Position numbers and translations under genes: made by a program
Notes under the pieces: generated by a model
Database searches by the model: none
What the model saw: the letters and a program-made list of their open reading frames with translations, nothing else
Told to the model about the DNA's origin: nothing
DNA from: Flavobacterium sp. WV_118_3
GTDB lineage: Bacteria; Bacteroidota; Bacteroidia; Flavobacteriales; Flavobacteriaceae
NCBI RefSeq assembly: GCF_039778605.1
Contig: NZ_CP156060.1
Coordinates: 293,501 to 357,500, forward strand
DNA: 64,000 bases
Reading direction: 5' to 3'
Shown: positions 28,217 to 36,734 of the stretch, in pieces
Layout of the letters: every line of letters begins with the position of its first letter
How positions within the stretch are numbered: position 1 is the stretch's first letter

Positions 28217-29201
28217 ACTGGCCGTTCATGGTCAGAATCCTACAACTATTGATACGCTTTCGGTTTTATTTGCCAAAGAGGGGTATCACATGGTCACGGC
28301 TTCGTCCCAAAAAAATAAAATACTGCGAATAGTCGATATGGTACTAACGGTCCTGAAAAATGCGCGCTCGGCCGATTTTGTGATCATAGATACCTACAGT
28401 ACTTTCAATTTCTGGTATGCCTTTATCGTGAGTCAGGTTTGCAGAATAGTTCGCTTACAATACATTCCCTATCTGCATGGTGGCGATTTGCCGAAACGCT
28501 TGCAGCAAAACCCGAGATTATGCCGGATGATTTTTGATCATGCCTATAAAAACGTTGCACCGTCGGCCTATCTGATCGAACAGTTCCGACAAAAGAATGT
28601 GCCTGGTTTACTACAGATTCCAAATCTGCTTGATTTGGAGCAGTATACCTTTAAAAAAAGAACAATTATACGACCTCGTTTGTTTTGGGTTAGGGCATTA
28701 TCGGAAATTTATAATCCAAAAATGGCCATTGCTGTAACCGAAAAACTGCAAAAAAGATACCCGGAAACGACTTTATGTATGGTTGGCCCGGACAAAGACG
28801 GAAGTCTGGATGCGGTAAAAGCCTATGCCGATCTTAAAGGTGTCGCTGTTGCGTTTACCGGGAGATTATCAAAAGCCGAATGGACAAACCTGGCTGCTGA
28901 TTATGACATTTTTTTAGCAACGTCTCATTTCGACAATATGCCGGTTAGCGTAATGGAAGCGATGGCTTTGGGATTACCGATAGTGGCTACAAACGTTGGT
29001 GGAATTCCGTTTTTGTTGGATAAAGATGGTGAGGCGCAACTGGTCGCCGATGGAGATATTGATGCGATGGTTAACGCTATTCAGAAGTTAATCGAAAATC
29101 CGGATATAGCTCAAAAACAAATCGAAAAAGCGTACCGTAAAGTCGAAAGTTTTGACTGGAAAGAAATCAAAAAGCAATGGAAGCGATTGTTTGAGTATTA
29201 G
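28185..29201 (+). CDS. GT4-family glycosyltransferase
   Basis: Protein of 338 aa starting with ATG inside the last 32 bases of the polymerase gene. N-terminal ILYIGNKLAVHGQNPTTID is followed by IPYLHGGDLPKRL. The C-half has FWVRALSEIYNPKMAIAV and the Glu motif region FDNMPVSVMEAMALGLPIVA. It is the last gene of the long + strand block. A promoter for the next gene begins within its final codons. Confidence 0.92.
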   Translation: MTKKILYIGNKLAVHGQNPTTIDTLSVLFAKEGYHMVTASSQKNKILRIVDMVLTVLKNARSADFVIIDTYSTFNFWYAFIVSQVCRIVRLQYIPYLHGGDLPKRLQQNPRLCRMIFDHAYKNVAPSAYLIEQFRQKNVPGLLQIPNLLDLEQYTFKKRTIIRPRLFWVRALSEIYNPKMAIAVTEKLQKRYPETTLCMVGPDKDGSLDAVKAYADLKGVAVAFTGRLSKAEWTNLAADYDIFLATSHFDNMPVSVMEAMALGLPIVATNVGGIPFLLDKDGEAQLVADGDIDAMVNAIQKLIENPDIAQKQIEKAYRKVESFDWKEIKKQWKRLFEY

Positions 29202-29220
29202 TAATATTATTGTATGTTTG
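29191..29220 (+). promoter_or_regulatory. Bacteroidota promoter for the initiating sugar transferase
   Basis: TTG at 29191-29193, a 19-bp spacer and TATGTTTG at 29213-29220 match the consensus fully. The -33 box lies in the last codons of the preceding gene. The leader to the ATG at 29315 would be about 90 bases and AT-rich. Confidence 0.65.
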
Positions 29221-29314
29221 TTCTATTAAATAAAGATTAATTCTAAAAAAAACAACTGTAAGCTATTTTAATTATATAAAAGCTTGTTTTTTTGTAGAAA
29301 TACATTTCCCCCAC

Positions 29315-30706
29315 ATGAGCAGCAAAAAAATACATTTTGAAATTTCTGAAAGGAAAGTGCTTTTGCGTTTAATAGATGTTTTCGCTGTTTTTGCTGCCTT
29401 ATATTTTTTGACGGTTACGTTTAAATTTCATTATTTTTCATTTAAAGAATCATCGCTCGGTTCCATACTTTTTCTGGGGCTTTACATTAACCTGTTCGGA
29501 ACCATTTTCGAAATGTATAACCTACAGGTGGCCAGTAATCAGTTTCAAATTGTTAAAAGTACCATATTAACGGCTTGTATGACGGTGTTTTGCTATTTGC
29601 TGACTCCTGTTTTTACGCCGATATTACCATCTAACCGTTTGCAGATCATTTACTTCTTTTTTGCAATATTGCTGAGCCTGTTTGCCTGGCGGTTTTTTTA
29701 CCTGCATTTTCTGGCCTCCCATCGTTTTGTGAAAAGAGTGGTTTTTGTGTGCAGTCGCGATACCATTGCGCAATTGGCACTGGAATTGGGGAAAGCCGAT
29801 CCACATTATGAAATTGCCGGATTTGTTTCTTCTGAAAGTCAGGTTGTTGAAAATGAAAATACCGACGGTTTCCAGGAAATCGATTTTGCTGAATTGGAGT
29901 TTTTTGTGAAAAAACATTCGGTTGCCGAGGTGGTTATTGCTCTAAAAGGGACGAAACCGATCGCTCCCGATGTATACCAACAGTTACTGAATCTGCTCGA
30001 AAAAGGGGTGGTGATACGGGAATATATGCAGGTGTACGAACACGCTACGCAACGGTTACCAATATTATATGCCGAAAAGGATTTTTACAGGTTGTTTCCC
30101 TTTAGCCGTAGTAATCACAATCGTTTGTATCTGATTGTAATGCGTGGTTTTGAAATTCTGTTTTCTGTTTTGGGGCTGTTATTTGGTTGTCTGTTACTGC
30201 CGGTTGTTTGTATCGGAAATGCAATTAGTAATAAAGGGCCATTGTTTTATACACAGGAAAGGGTTGGAAAAAACGGCATTCCGTTTCGGATTTATAAATT
30301 CCGTTCTATGATAACCAACGCCGAACAGCATGGTGCTGTTTTTGCAAAAGCGAATGATGTTCGGATAACGCCTTTCGGGAAATTCCTGCGGCGCTCCCGT
30401 ATCGATGAATTTCCACAGTTTATTAATGTGTTAAAAGGTGATATGGCCGTGATTGGCCCACGTCCGGAACGTCCTTTTTTTGTCGATGCAATTTCTCAAA
30501 AAATGCCGTTTTATCAGATCCGACATATTATAAAACCGGGGCTTACCGGTTGGGCTCAGGTGAATTATTCCTATGGGGAAAGTATCGAAGACAGTATGGT
30601 AAAACTGCAATACGACTTATACTATATTAAACATCGAAGTGTTTTTCTCGATGTGAATATTATCATTAAAACGCTGAGTACCGTTTTATTTTACAGAGGA
30701 CAATAA
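29315..30706 (+). CDS. WbaP/WcaJ-type polyprenyl-phosphate sugar-1-phosphate transferase
   Basis: Initiating transferase that puts the first sugar phosphate on undecaprenyl phosphate, 463 aa. Four hydrophobic helices lie in the first 130 residues, then a CoA-binding-like Rossmann domain (about 140-255), another membrane segment (about 278-305) and the bacterial sugar transferase domain. That domain shows FYTQERVGKNGIPFRIYKFRSM, RRSRIDEFPQFINVLKGDM, IGPRPERPFF and LTGWAQVNYSYG. It has its own promoter and abuts the convergent DUF4105 gene with no spacer. Hexose (Glc/Gal) or an amino-sugar phosphate could be the substrate. Confidence 0.93.
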   Translation: MSSKKIHFEISERKVLLRLIDVFAVFAALYFLTVTFKFHYFSFKESSLGSILFLGLYINLFGTIFEMYNLQVASNQFQIVKSTILTACMTVFCYLLTPVFTPILPSNRLQIIYFFFAILLSLFAWRFFYLHFLASHRFVKRVVFVCSRDTIAQLALELGKADPHYEIAGFVSSESQVVENENTDGFQEIDFAELEFFVKKHSVAEVVIALKGTKPIAPDVYQQLLNLLEKGVVIREYMQVYEHATQRLPILYAEKDFYRLFPFSRSNHNRLYLIVMRGFEILFSVLGLLFGCLLLPVVCIGNAISNKGPLFYTQERVGKNGIPFRIYKFRSMITNAEQHGAVFAKANDVRITPFGKFLRRSRIDEFPQFINVLKGDMAVIGPRPERPFFVDAISQKMPFYQIRHIIKPGLTGWAQVNYSYGESIEDSMVKLQYDLYYIKHRSVFLDVNIIIKTLSTVLFYRGQ

Positions 30707-31828
30707 TTATAGCTTTTCTTTCCGAAGCAAGCGGACTAATAGCGCAGTGTTTGCCAGGATAATCGGAAGCATTAACAGGAAATGGTCTTTGTTAAAAGCA
30801 TAACCGATAAATACTAGCATCGAAACAAAACAAGCATAGGCACTGATTCGGAATCCCTTTTTGTTTTTAGCAATTAAAAAGAATAAAGAGATCAGGAATA
30901 TTGGGCTGATCACCAAAGTGTTGTAGTTGGCCGAAACTTCTTCGTGGAAGGAATAAGAGCCAACCAATGCGAAAAACAAGCCCATTAACCCCATAATTGC
31001 CAAGTAGCCAATCGCAACGGGCTTTTTATGAGCAAACGCCACAAATAACGCCAAAGCCGCTATAAAGGTATAGCTGTTATTCCAAAGTGAACCGGAAGTA
31101 TCCGTTGGTTGTTGCTGGTATACGGTAACGGTTTCAGAAGCCAAAGGTATCGCACCCGATTTGGTTTTGGAAACGCCTTCCATCAATTCCAAAGGTAAGA
31201 ATAGTTTATCCGACTGTTTGTCGACTTTAGCACCAAAAATAAGATTGATTCCCAGTTTTTCATAAAAACTATTCGCCAGATAGGAATTTAATGTCGTACG
31301 GTAGTCTTTTTGGGTATCCGGAATGTCGGTGCTGATAGCTGTTTTTAGAAGGCTGTTGATCCGTTCGGCTACCATAGTGGTACAGTTACGGTCGATAAAT
31401 TTATAAGTATAAAATTTCTGATCGGATGAAAGTACGGCTACCAAATCATTGATCAACTGTTGTTTCTGTTCCGGTGTTAAATTTAGTTTTTGCTCGTAAA
31501 CCGTACGATTTTCATATTGGTAGTTCTGAATAAATTCGTCATACGAACCAGTGGCGACAAAGTATTGCATATCGCCTTTTACAAACTTCATATAAAAATT
31601 AGGTGTGCTAAAATCGAAGGCGCCATAATTAAAAACCACATCCACTCCATTTTGTATGTTGTGAATCCGTAGTGCCGTATGCCCGAAAAGGGAATGCAAC
31701 TGATTTCCGGAACCACAGGTTAACAAGCTGACTTCTGTTTGTTCGGATACTAATAAATTGGTTTGTGCGGAGCTAGTAGTCGTGAACAGTAAAAATAAAG
31801 TCAGAATCGAAAGAGTAAAGGAACGCAT
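30707..31828 (-). CDS. DUF4105-domain membrane protein
   Basis: Protein of 373 aa. A signal peptide (MRSFTLSILTLFLLFTTTSSA) is followed by a DUF4105 domain (about 25-230; LLTCGSGNQLHSLFGHTALRI, FNYGAFDFSTPNFYMKF, YKFIDRNCTTMVAERINSLL), a papain/NlpC-like periplasmic fold. The His in GHTALRI and Cys in NCTTM look catalytic. The C-terminal third holds about four to five membrane helices. Function unknown; a periplasmic cysteine hydrolase anchored in the inner membrane is a fair guess. It is 18 bp downstream of the PorV/PorQ-like gene on the same strand. Confidence 0.86.
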   Translation of the reverse strand: MRSFTLSILTLFLLFTTTSSAQTNLLVSEQTEVSLLTCGSGNQLHSLFGHTALRIHNIQNGVDVVFNYGAFDFSTPNFYMKFVKGDMQYFVATGSYDEFIQNYQYENRTVYEQKLNLTPEQKQQLINDLVAVLSSDQKFYTYKFIDRNCTTMVAERINSLLKTAISTDIPDTQKDYRTTLNSYLANSFYEKLGINLIFGAKVDKQSDKLFLPLELMEGVSKTKSGAIPLASETVTVYQQQPTDTSGSLWNNSYTFIAALALFVAFAHKKPVAIGYLAIMGLMGLFFALVGSYSFHEEVSANYNTLVISPIFLISLFFLIAKNKKGFRISAYACFVSMLVFIGYAFNKDHFLLMLPIILANTALLVRLLRKEKL

Positions 31829-31846
31829 GGTTTTGACGGTGTTAAG

Positions 31847-32917
31847 TTATCTGCTGAAAATGCCTAAATCAACTTTTAAGGAAAAAATATTGGAATACAA
31901 AGCCACACTCTGATCGCCAATGTCGGTTAATGCATAATCAACCTGAATGCCTTTGTATTTAAAACCAAGGCCAAGATTCGGCTGGAAATTCAGCTTTTCG
32001 GAATTGTCTATTTGTTTTACATTCTGGAAATTACCCACACCGGCGCGTAAAAAAACCAGATCGGTATAACCAAATTCAAAACCGGCTGCCGGATCGATAC
32101 TTACTGCATTGGTCGAAATAATATCGTTGGTCCGGGCAAAGCGCATGTTAAGTTGCGTGGCTGCCAGAATGCTGTAATCGTAGCGGATGATAAATTTTTT
32201 GGAAAGACCAAGTTGTACTTTCGGAAGGGTAATCTCAGTGGTTTCCGGAGCCTCCTGATTCTCGCCCGGTACGGCATCCTTTATTTTGTTGTAGGCATCT
32301 TCGTCGATGGTCCATACGTTATATGTAGTAGTAATATCGCGAACCATCAAACCCACTTTCCAATCGTTTTTTTCGTATTGGATTCCCAGATCAAAACCAA
32401 ATCCCCACGAACTGGCAAAATCTCCGATAATACGACGGATAATCTTAGCATTTACACCATAATTAAATCCGTCTAACGGCAAAGCACGGGCATAGGAAAA
32501 AGTTAAACCGTAATCGGCCGCCGAAAACAAGCTGATCCGGTTGTAATCAATATTCCCCTGACTGTCGATTAATTGGGTGGTATTCAGGATGTCGTCAACC
32601 CCAAAACGAATCAGGGATACGCCCAAAGCGCTGCGATCGTCAATTTTCATCGCAAAACCGGCATAGTCATATTGGGCGATGTTGGCAAAATAACTGGCGT
32701 GCATCAAACCAATCTGTTTTCCTTCTACTTTTAGTAGTCCGGCGGGATTCCAATATCCGGAATTGACATCGGCACTATGGGCTACAACCGCATTGGCCAT
32801 ACCCAAAGCAGCAGCATCCACACCAATATTCATAAATTCGTTGGAATACTTTCTAATGGACTGACTGTAAGAAAGAAACTGAAATAAAAGAAATAATAGT
32901 AATAAGGTTTTTTTCAA
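31847..32917 (-). CDS. PorV/PorQ-like outer-membrane beta-barrel protein
   Basis: Protein of 356 aa with signal peptide MKKTLLLLFLLFQFLSYSQS. The mature N-terminus has the motif GVDAAALGMANAVVAHSADVNSGYWNPAGLL, characteristic of the FadL-related PorV/PorQ (UPF0164-type) barrels of Bacteroidota. Alternating beta-strand patterns continue to a C-terminal strand. PorV shuttles type IX cargo to the attachment complex and PorQ binds PorZ. Which of these, or a third paralogue, this is cannot be decided from the sequence alone. The M43 protease at 48735 ends in a type IX-like tail, so the system is probably in use. Confidence 0.82.
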   Translation of the reverse strand: MKKTLLLLFLLFQFLSYSQSIRKYSNEFMNIGVDAAALGMANAVVAHSADVNSGYWNPAGLLKVEGKQIGLMHASYFANIAQYDYAGFAMKIDDRSALGVSLIRFGVDDILNTTQLIDSQGNIDYNRISLFSAADYGLTFSYARALPLDGFNYGVNAKIIRRIIGDFASSWGFGFDLGIQYEKNDWKVGLMVRDITTTYNVWTIDEDAYNKIKDAVPGENQEAPETTEITLPKVQLGLSKKFIIRYDYSILAATQLNMRFARTNDIISTNAVSIDPAAGFEFGYTDLVFLRAGVGNFQNVKQIDNSEKLNFQPNLGLGFKYKGIQVDYALTDIGDQSVALYSNIFSLKVDLGIFSR

Positions 32918-32971
32918 AGCCGTTTATTTTATACAAATATGAAATAAAAATCTCAAATACTAAACTCTATT

Positions 32972-32998
32972 TTGTATTAACTTATTGTATTACCTTTG
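32972..32998 (+). promoter_or_regulatory. candidate promoter of pssA
   Basis: TTG at 32972-32974, a 16-bp spacer and TACCTTTG at 32991-32998. The spacer is at the short end of the usual range. The leader to the ATG at 33065 would be about 60 bases. Confidence 0.5.
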
Positions 32999-33064
32999 TC
33001 ATAAAATTTGTAATTTGGTCTCTTGTGACGAGAGTTTCAAGACCTCCTAAAAAACGAAATCTAT

Positions 33065-33814
33065 ATGTCTGTAAAGAAACACATTCCTAATGTTATTACG
33101 CTTTTAAATCTTTCTGCCGGAATCTTTGCTTTGATTCATGCTTTTAACGGAAATTATAACGAAGCCTTTTCCTGTGTTTGTGTGGGTATATTTTTTGATT
33201 TTTGGGATGGCTTTTTTGCCCGGTTGCTAAAAGTGCAAAGTCCGCTTGGCGTGCAATTGGATTCTTTGGCCGATATGGTGACCAGTGGTGTCGTTCCGGG
33301 TGTGGTGATGTATAAAATGCTGGCCGATATTCAGGAAAATCAACCGGATTATAACCTGACACCGGAAACCTTCTATATGGGGATTGTACCCTACCTTGGG
33401 TTTTTAATCACGTTAGGATCGTGCTACCGATTGGCGAAGTTTAATATCGATACGCGTCAGACCGATTCATTTATCGGATTGCCAACACCTGCCAATGCCT
33501 TATTGATCATGAGTATCCCGATGATTTTATTCGATAATCAGTTTGAAGCGCTTTCCAACTTGTTGAGTAATCCATATGTTTTAGTAGGAATCAGCTTGTT
33601 TAGTGCTTATATTTTAAATGCTGAAATTCCTTTGTTTTCATTAAAAGTGAAATACTTTAGTTGGGAGAATAATAAAACACAAATACTGTTTATGATCGTT
33701 TCGGCCTTGTTCCTGATCTTCTTCCAGTATTTGGGAATTCCGATGATCATTTTGTTTTATGTGTTACTTTCGGTAATCATCAATAAACGAAACCAAGGAG
33801 TCAAAGCCGCTTAA
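33065..33814 (+). CDS. pssA: CDP-diacylglycerol--serine O-phosphatidyltransferase
   Basis: Makes phosphatidylserine, the precursor of phosphatidylethanolamine. The CDP-alcohol phosphatidyltransferase motif is complete: D45, D48-G49, A52-R53, G62, D66 and D70, in the spacing D-x2-DG-x2-AR-x8-G-x3-D-x3-D. The 249-aa protein has about seven to eight membrane helices, typical of the Bacteroidota enzyme. The GH25 gene starts 5 bp downstream. Confidence 0.95.
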   Translation: MSVKKHIPNVITLLNLSAGIFALIHAFNGNYNEAFSCVCVGIFFDFWDGFFARLLKVQSPLGVQLDSLADMVTSGVVPGVVMYKMLADIQENQPDYNLTPETFYMGIVPYLGFLITLGSCYRLAKFNIDTRQTDSFIGLPTPANALLIMSIPMILFDNQFEALSNLLSNPYVLVGISLFSAYILNAEIPLFSLKVKYFSWENNKTQILFMIVSALFLIFFQYLGIPMIILFYVLLSVIINKRNQGVKAA

Positions 33815-33819
33815 ACCCC

Positions 33820-34698
33820 ATGAAAAAGCGTACTACTCCTCGAAAAAGACCAACTGCTTCCCGGAGTTCAAAAGCAAAATCCAAAAAGCGCTTTTCAACC
33901 GGGAAAATCATTTTATATGTTGCGGCGATAGCGCTGGCAATTACTTTGGTTGCGACGGTTTACCAGTATCGCAATGGTTTTCTGTATTATCTGGGGTTTA
34001 AAACCGATAAAGTAGCCGGAAAGTTAAGTGCCGAGGAACGTAAAATAGCCGATGTCCGTATTTTTGAAATCCTTAGTCGGCATGATACGAAACTGGTCGG
34101 TTTTGATGTGTCCGAATATCAGGATAAAATCGATTGGGGCGCGATCGATAAAATGGAAGGAGAGTTTCCGCTTAGTTTTGTCTTTATTCGTTCCACGGCC
34201 GGAAATAACTATGTCGACGGTCGGTTTGAAGAAAACTGGGCAGCAGCTAAAAAGCATCATTTTGTCCGCGGTGCATACCACTATTACCGACCCAATGAAA
34301 ACTCACTGGAACAAGCGGAGTTGTTTATCAAAACGGTAAAACTGCAAAAAGGCGATTTTCCTCCGGTCTTGGATATTGAAAAACTTCCGGATGGGCAATC
34401 GATGGATAGCCTGAAAGTAGGTTTAAAACGTTGGTTAAAACGGGTGGAACGCCATTATAAAGTAAAACCGATTATCTATTCCGGCGAAAGCTATTATAAA
34501 GATTTTTTAAAAGACGAGTTTAAAGGCTATCAATTCTGGATTGCCAATTATAACTTTTTTGTCGAAAATATAAAAGACGAATGGCTGTTGTGGCAGTTTA
34601 CCGAACAAGCCGAAGTCGACGGTGTAAAAGGTTTGGTGGATATCAATGTTTTTAATGGAAACGGCGAAGATCTTCGGGCTATTACGATAAAAAAATAA
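33820..34698 (+). CDS. membrane-anchored GH25-family lysozyme
   Basis: Probable 1,4-beta-N-acetylmuramidase cutting peptidoglycan. The 292-aa protein has a very basic cytoplasmic N-terminus (residues 1-28), one membrane helix (about 29-48) and a GH25 catalytic domain (about 88-290). The expected acidic residues are D96 in GFDVSEYQ and D185/E187 in VLDIEKLP; FIRSTAG, GAYHYYRP and FWIANYNF are family segments. Operonic with pssA. Probably a housekeeping wall enzyme, since the N-terminal anchor argues against a phage lysin. Confidence 0.92.
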   Translation: MKKRTTPRKRPTASRSSKAKSKKRFSTGKIILYVAAIALAITLVATVYQYRNGFLYYLGFKTDKVAGKLSAEERKIADVRIFEILSRHDTKLVGFDVSEYQDKIDWGAIDKMEGEFPLSFVFIRSTAGNNYVDGRFEENWAAAKKHHFVRGAYHYYRPNENSLEQAELFIKTVKLQKGDFPPVLDIEKLPDGQSMDSLKVGLKRWLKRVERHYKVKPIIYSGESYYKDFLKDEFKGYQFWIANYNFFVENIKDEWLLWQFTEQAEVDGVKGLVDINVFNGNGEDLRAITIKK

Positions 34699-34728
34699 GG
34701 GGTATCAAATGACACCCCTTTATTTTTA
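34697..34728. terminator. intrinsic terminator between GH25 and lptB genes
   Basis: Stem AAGGGGTaTC / GACaCCCCTT with loop AAAT (34697-34720) has an A-run to the left and TATTTTTATT to the right. It serves both convergent genes. Confidence 0.75.
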
Positions 34729-34729
34729 T

Positions 34730-35470
34730 TTAAAATTCTAATTTCTTACGACGTAATTCGAAGTTTTGTCCGAGGTATACTTTTCGTACCATTTCATCTT
34801 CGGCTAATTCTTCCGGTACACCGGCTTTTAGAATCCCACCTTCAAACATCAGGTAGGTTTTGTCGGTAATGGCAAGGGTTTCCTGTACGTTGTGATCGGT
34901 AATCAGGATTCCGATGTTTTTATTTTTTAGCTGCGCTACAATACGCTGAATGTCTTCTACCGCTACCGGGTCGACACCAGCAAAAGGTTCGTCCAACAGA
35001 ATAAATTTCGGATCGGTGGCCAACGCCCGTGCGATTTCAGTACGACGTCGTTCTCCTCCGGAAAGTAAATCCCCACGGTTGGTACGAATGTGTTGTAAGC
35101 TGAATTCATCGATTAGTGATTCCATTTTGGCTTCCTGTTCCTTTTTGGATAATTTAGTCAGTTGCAGTACGCTCATAATGTTGTCTTCGATACTTAACTT
35201 TCTGAAAACGGAAGCTTCCTGCGCCAGATAACCAATGCCGTTTTGTGCCCGTTTGTACATCGGGAAGTCGGTAATGTCCATGTCGTCCAGGTAAATATTG
35301 CCGCTATTCGGTTTTACCAGTCCTACAATCATGTAGAAGGAGGTGGTTTTTCCGGCACCGTTCGGACCTAATAATCCTACGATTTCTCCTTGGTTCACTT
35401 CTACGGAAATGCCCTTTACAACGCTTCTTTTCTTGTAGGTTTTGATTAGGTTTTCAGCTCTTAATTTCAT
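34730..35470 (-). CDS. lptB: LPS export ABC transporter ATPase LptB
   Basis: ATPase that powers LptBFG extraction of LPS from the inner membrane. It is 246 aa with Walker A GPNGAGKTT (35-43), Q-loop region YLAQEASVF, signature LSGGERRRTEIARAL (starting at 136) and Walker B FILLDEPFAGVDP (157-169), then a C-terminal extension with GVPEELAEDEMVRKVYLGQNF, diagnostic of LptB. It lies 98 bp after the kdsD-tatC-AhpD-like group. KdsD makes a Kdo precursor, so both act in LPS biogenesis. Confidence 0.96.
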   Translation of the reverse strand: MKLRAENLIKTYKKRSVVKGISVEVNQGEIVGLLGPNGAGKTTSFYMIVGLVKPNSGNIYLDDMDITDFPMYKRAQNGIGYLAQEASVFRKLSIEDNIMSVLQLTKLSKKEQEAKMESLIDEFSLQHIRTNRGDLLSGGERRRTEIARALATDPKFILLDEPFAGVDPVAVEDIQRIVAQLKNKNIGILITDHNVQETLAITDKTYLMFEGGILKAGVPEELAEDEMVRKVYLGQNFELRRKKLEF

Positions 35471-35568
35471 TCTTATAGTCGTATAAAATTGCGTAAGGTC
35501 GTGTGTTATGCCTTATAAACGCCTTGCAAATAAACAAATAAAGGCGTAAATGCGGAATAAATTAACAA

Positions 35569-35913
35569 TTAATTATTTTCTAAAGCTTCCCAGAATTCGT
35601 ATGCGCGTCGCAAATGCGGAATAACAATCGTTCCGCCAACCAAAGTAGCGATTCCCATCGCTTCCATCATTTCTTCACGGGTGATTCCGTTTTTATAGGC
35701 CGTCTCCAGATGGTATTTGATACAGTCGTCACAACGCAGTACGGCCGATGCTACCAATCCCAATAATTCTTTTGTTTTCACATCCAAAGCACCTTCCATA
35801 TAGGCATTGGTATCCAGGTTGAAGATGCGTTTGATGATCTTGTTGTTGTCGTTTAATAACTTTTCGTTCATTTTAGAACGGTAATCGTTGAATTCCTGTA
35901 CTAAATTGGCCAT
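35569..35913 (-). CDS. carboxymuconolactone decarboxylase/AhpD-like protein
   Basis: Small protein of 114 aa with the AhpD-type redox motif CDDC (C61, C64) and downstream His68 (CDDCIKYHLETAYKNGIT), plus a TLVGGTIVIPHLRRAYEFW tail typical of this family. Members are alkylhydroperoxidase-like thiol enzymes or decarboxylases. The CxxC favours a peroxidase or disulfide role. It starts 2 bp after tatC, so the two are cotranscribed. Confidence 0.9.
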   Translation of the reverse strand: MANLVQEFNDYRSKMNEKLLNDNNKIIKRIFNLDTNAYMEGALDVKTKELLGLVASAVLRCDDCIKYHLETAYKNGITREEMMEAMGIATLVGGTIVIPHLRRAYEFWEALENN

Positions 35914-35915
35914 GG

Positions 35916-36734
35916 CTATGTGTTTTTGAGTTCTTGTTTCTTCACTACAAACTTAGAAATGAAAATACTTAGTTCGTATAGGATTACCAGCGGAATGGTA
36001 ACGATCATCTGGCTGATGACGTCCGGAGGTGTTACAATGGCAGCAATGATCAAAATTATTACGTAGGCATATTTTCGGTAGGTTCTTAAAAAGCTCGGAG
36101 AGACAATGCCCAATCGGGAAAGGAAATAAATGACGATCGGTAATTCGAAAACCAGTCCGGTCGATAGGGATGTGGATTTTACCAATCCAATATAGGACTG
36201 AATGTCGATTGAGTTTACAACGAATTTACTAATGGTCAGATTGGCCAGGAAGTTAATCGACAGTGGTGTGATCACAAAATAACCGAACATCACTCCGAGG
36301 AAGAAAAGCAGCGACGATACAAAAATAAAGTATCGGGCGTTGCGTTTTTCTTTTTCGTATAAAGCCGGGCTGATAAATTTCCATAGTTCCCATAAGATAA
36401 ACGGGAAGGCAAGGATAAATCCAACGGTTATCGAAGTCCAGATCAACATCGCAAACTGACCTTCCATCGTACGGTTTTGCAGTTCAAACGGAAGTTCGGT
36501 CATACAAAAACTTTGATCCAGGTCGTATTTCTGAGCCAGTTCACAGAAAAAACGGTAGGTTACAAAATTACCGTCTTTCGGGCCAAATATAACGGAGTCG
36601 AAAATAAAATCACTGTAATAATAGGCTACGCATCCACCCGCTAAAATGGCAATTGTACTTCGTATCAGGAGCCAGCGGAGTTCTTCCAAATGATCCAGAA
36701 ACGACATTTCTTTCATGCTTTTTTTCTTTCCCAT
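35916..36734 (-). CDS. tatC: twin-arginine translocase subunit TatC
   Basis: Core receptor of the Tat pathway for folded proteins, 272 aa with six hydrophobic helices. MSFLDHLEELRWLLIRS near the N-terminus is the TatC signature region, and FELPIVIYFLSRLGIVSP and YAYVIILIIAAIVTPPDVISQ are conserved later segments. An insertion of about 50 residues after helix 1 (CELAQKYDLDQSFCMTELPF) is usual in Bacteroidota. The start overlaps the kdsD stop by one base. Confidence 0.96.
   Translation of the reverse strand: MGKKKSMKEMSFLDHLEELRWLLIRSTIAILAGGCVAYYYSDFIFDSVIFGPKDGNFVTYRFFCELAQKYDLDQSFCMTELPFELQNRTMEGQFAMLIWTSITVGFILAFPFILWELWKFISPALYEKEKRNARYFIFVSSLLFFLGVMFGYFVITPLSINFLANLTISKFVVNSIDIQSYIGLVKSTSLSTGLVFELPIVIYFLSRLGIVSPSFLRTYRKYAYVIILIIAAIVTPPDVISQMIVTIPLVILYELSIFISKFVVKKQELKNT

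Noticed and set aside
33820..34698. phage endolysin
   Set aside because: The GH25 domain has a basic N-terminus and membrane anchor, is operonic with pssA, and there is no other phage gene nearby.
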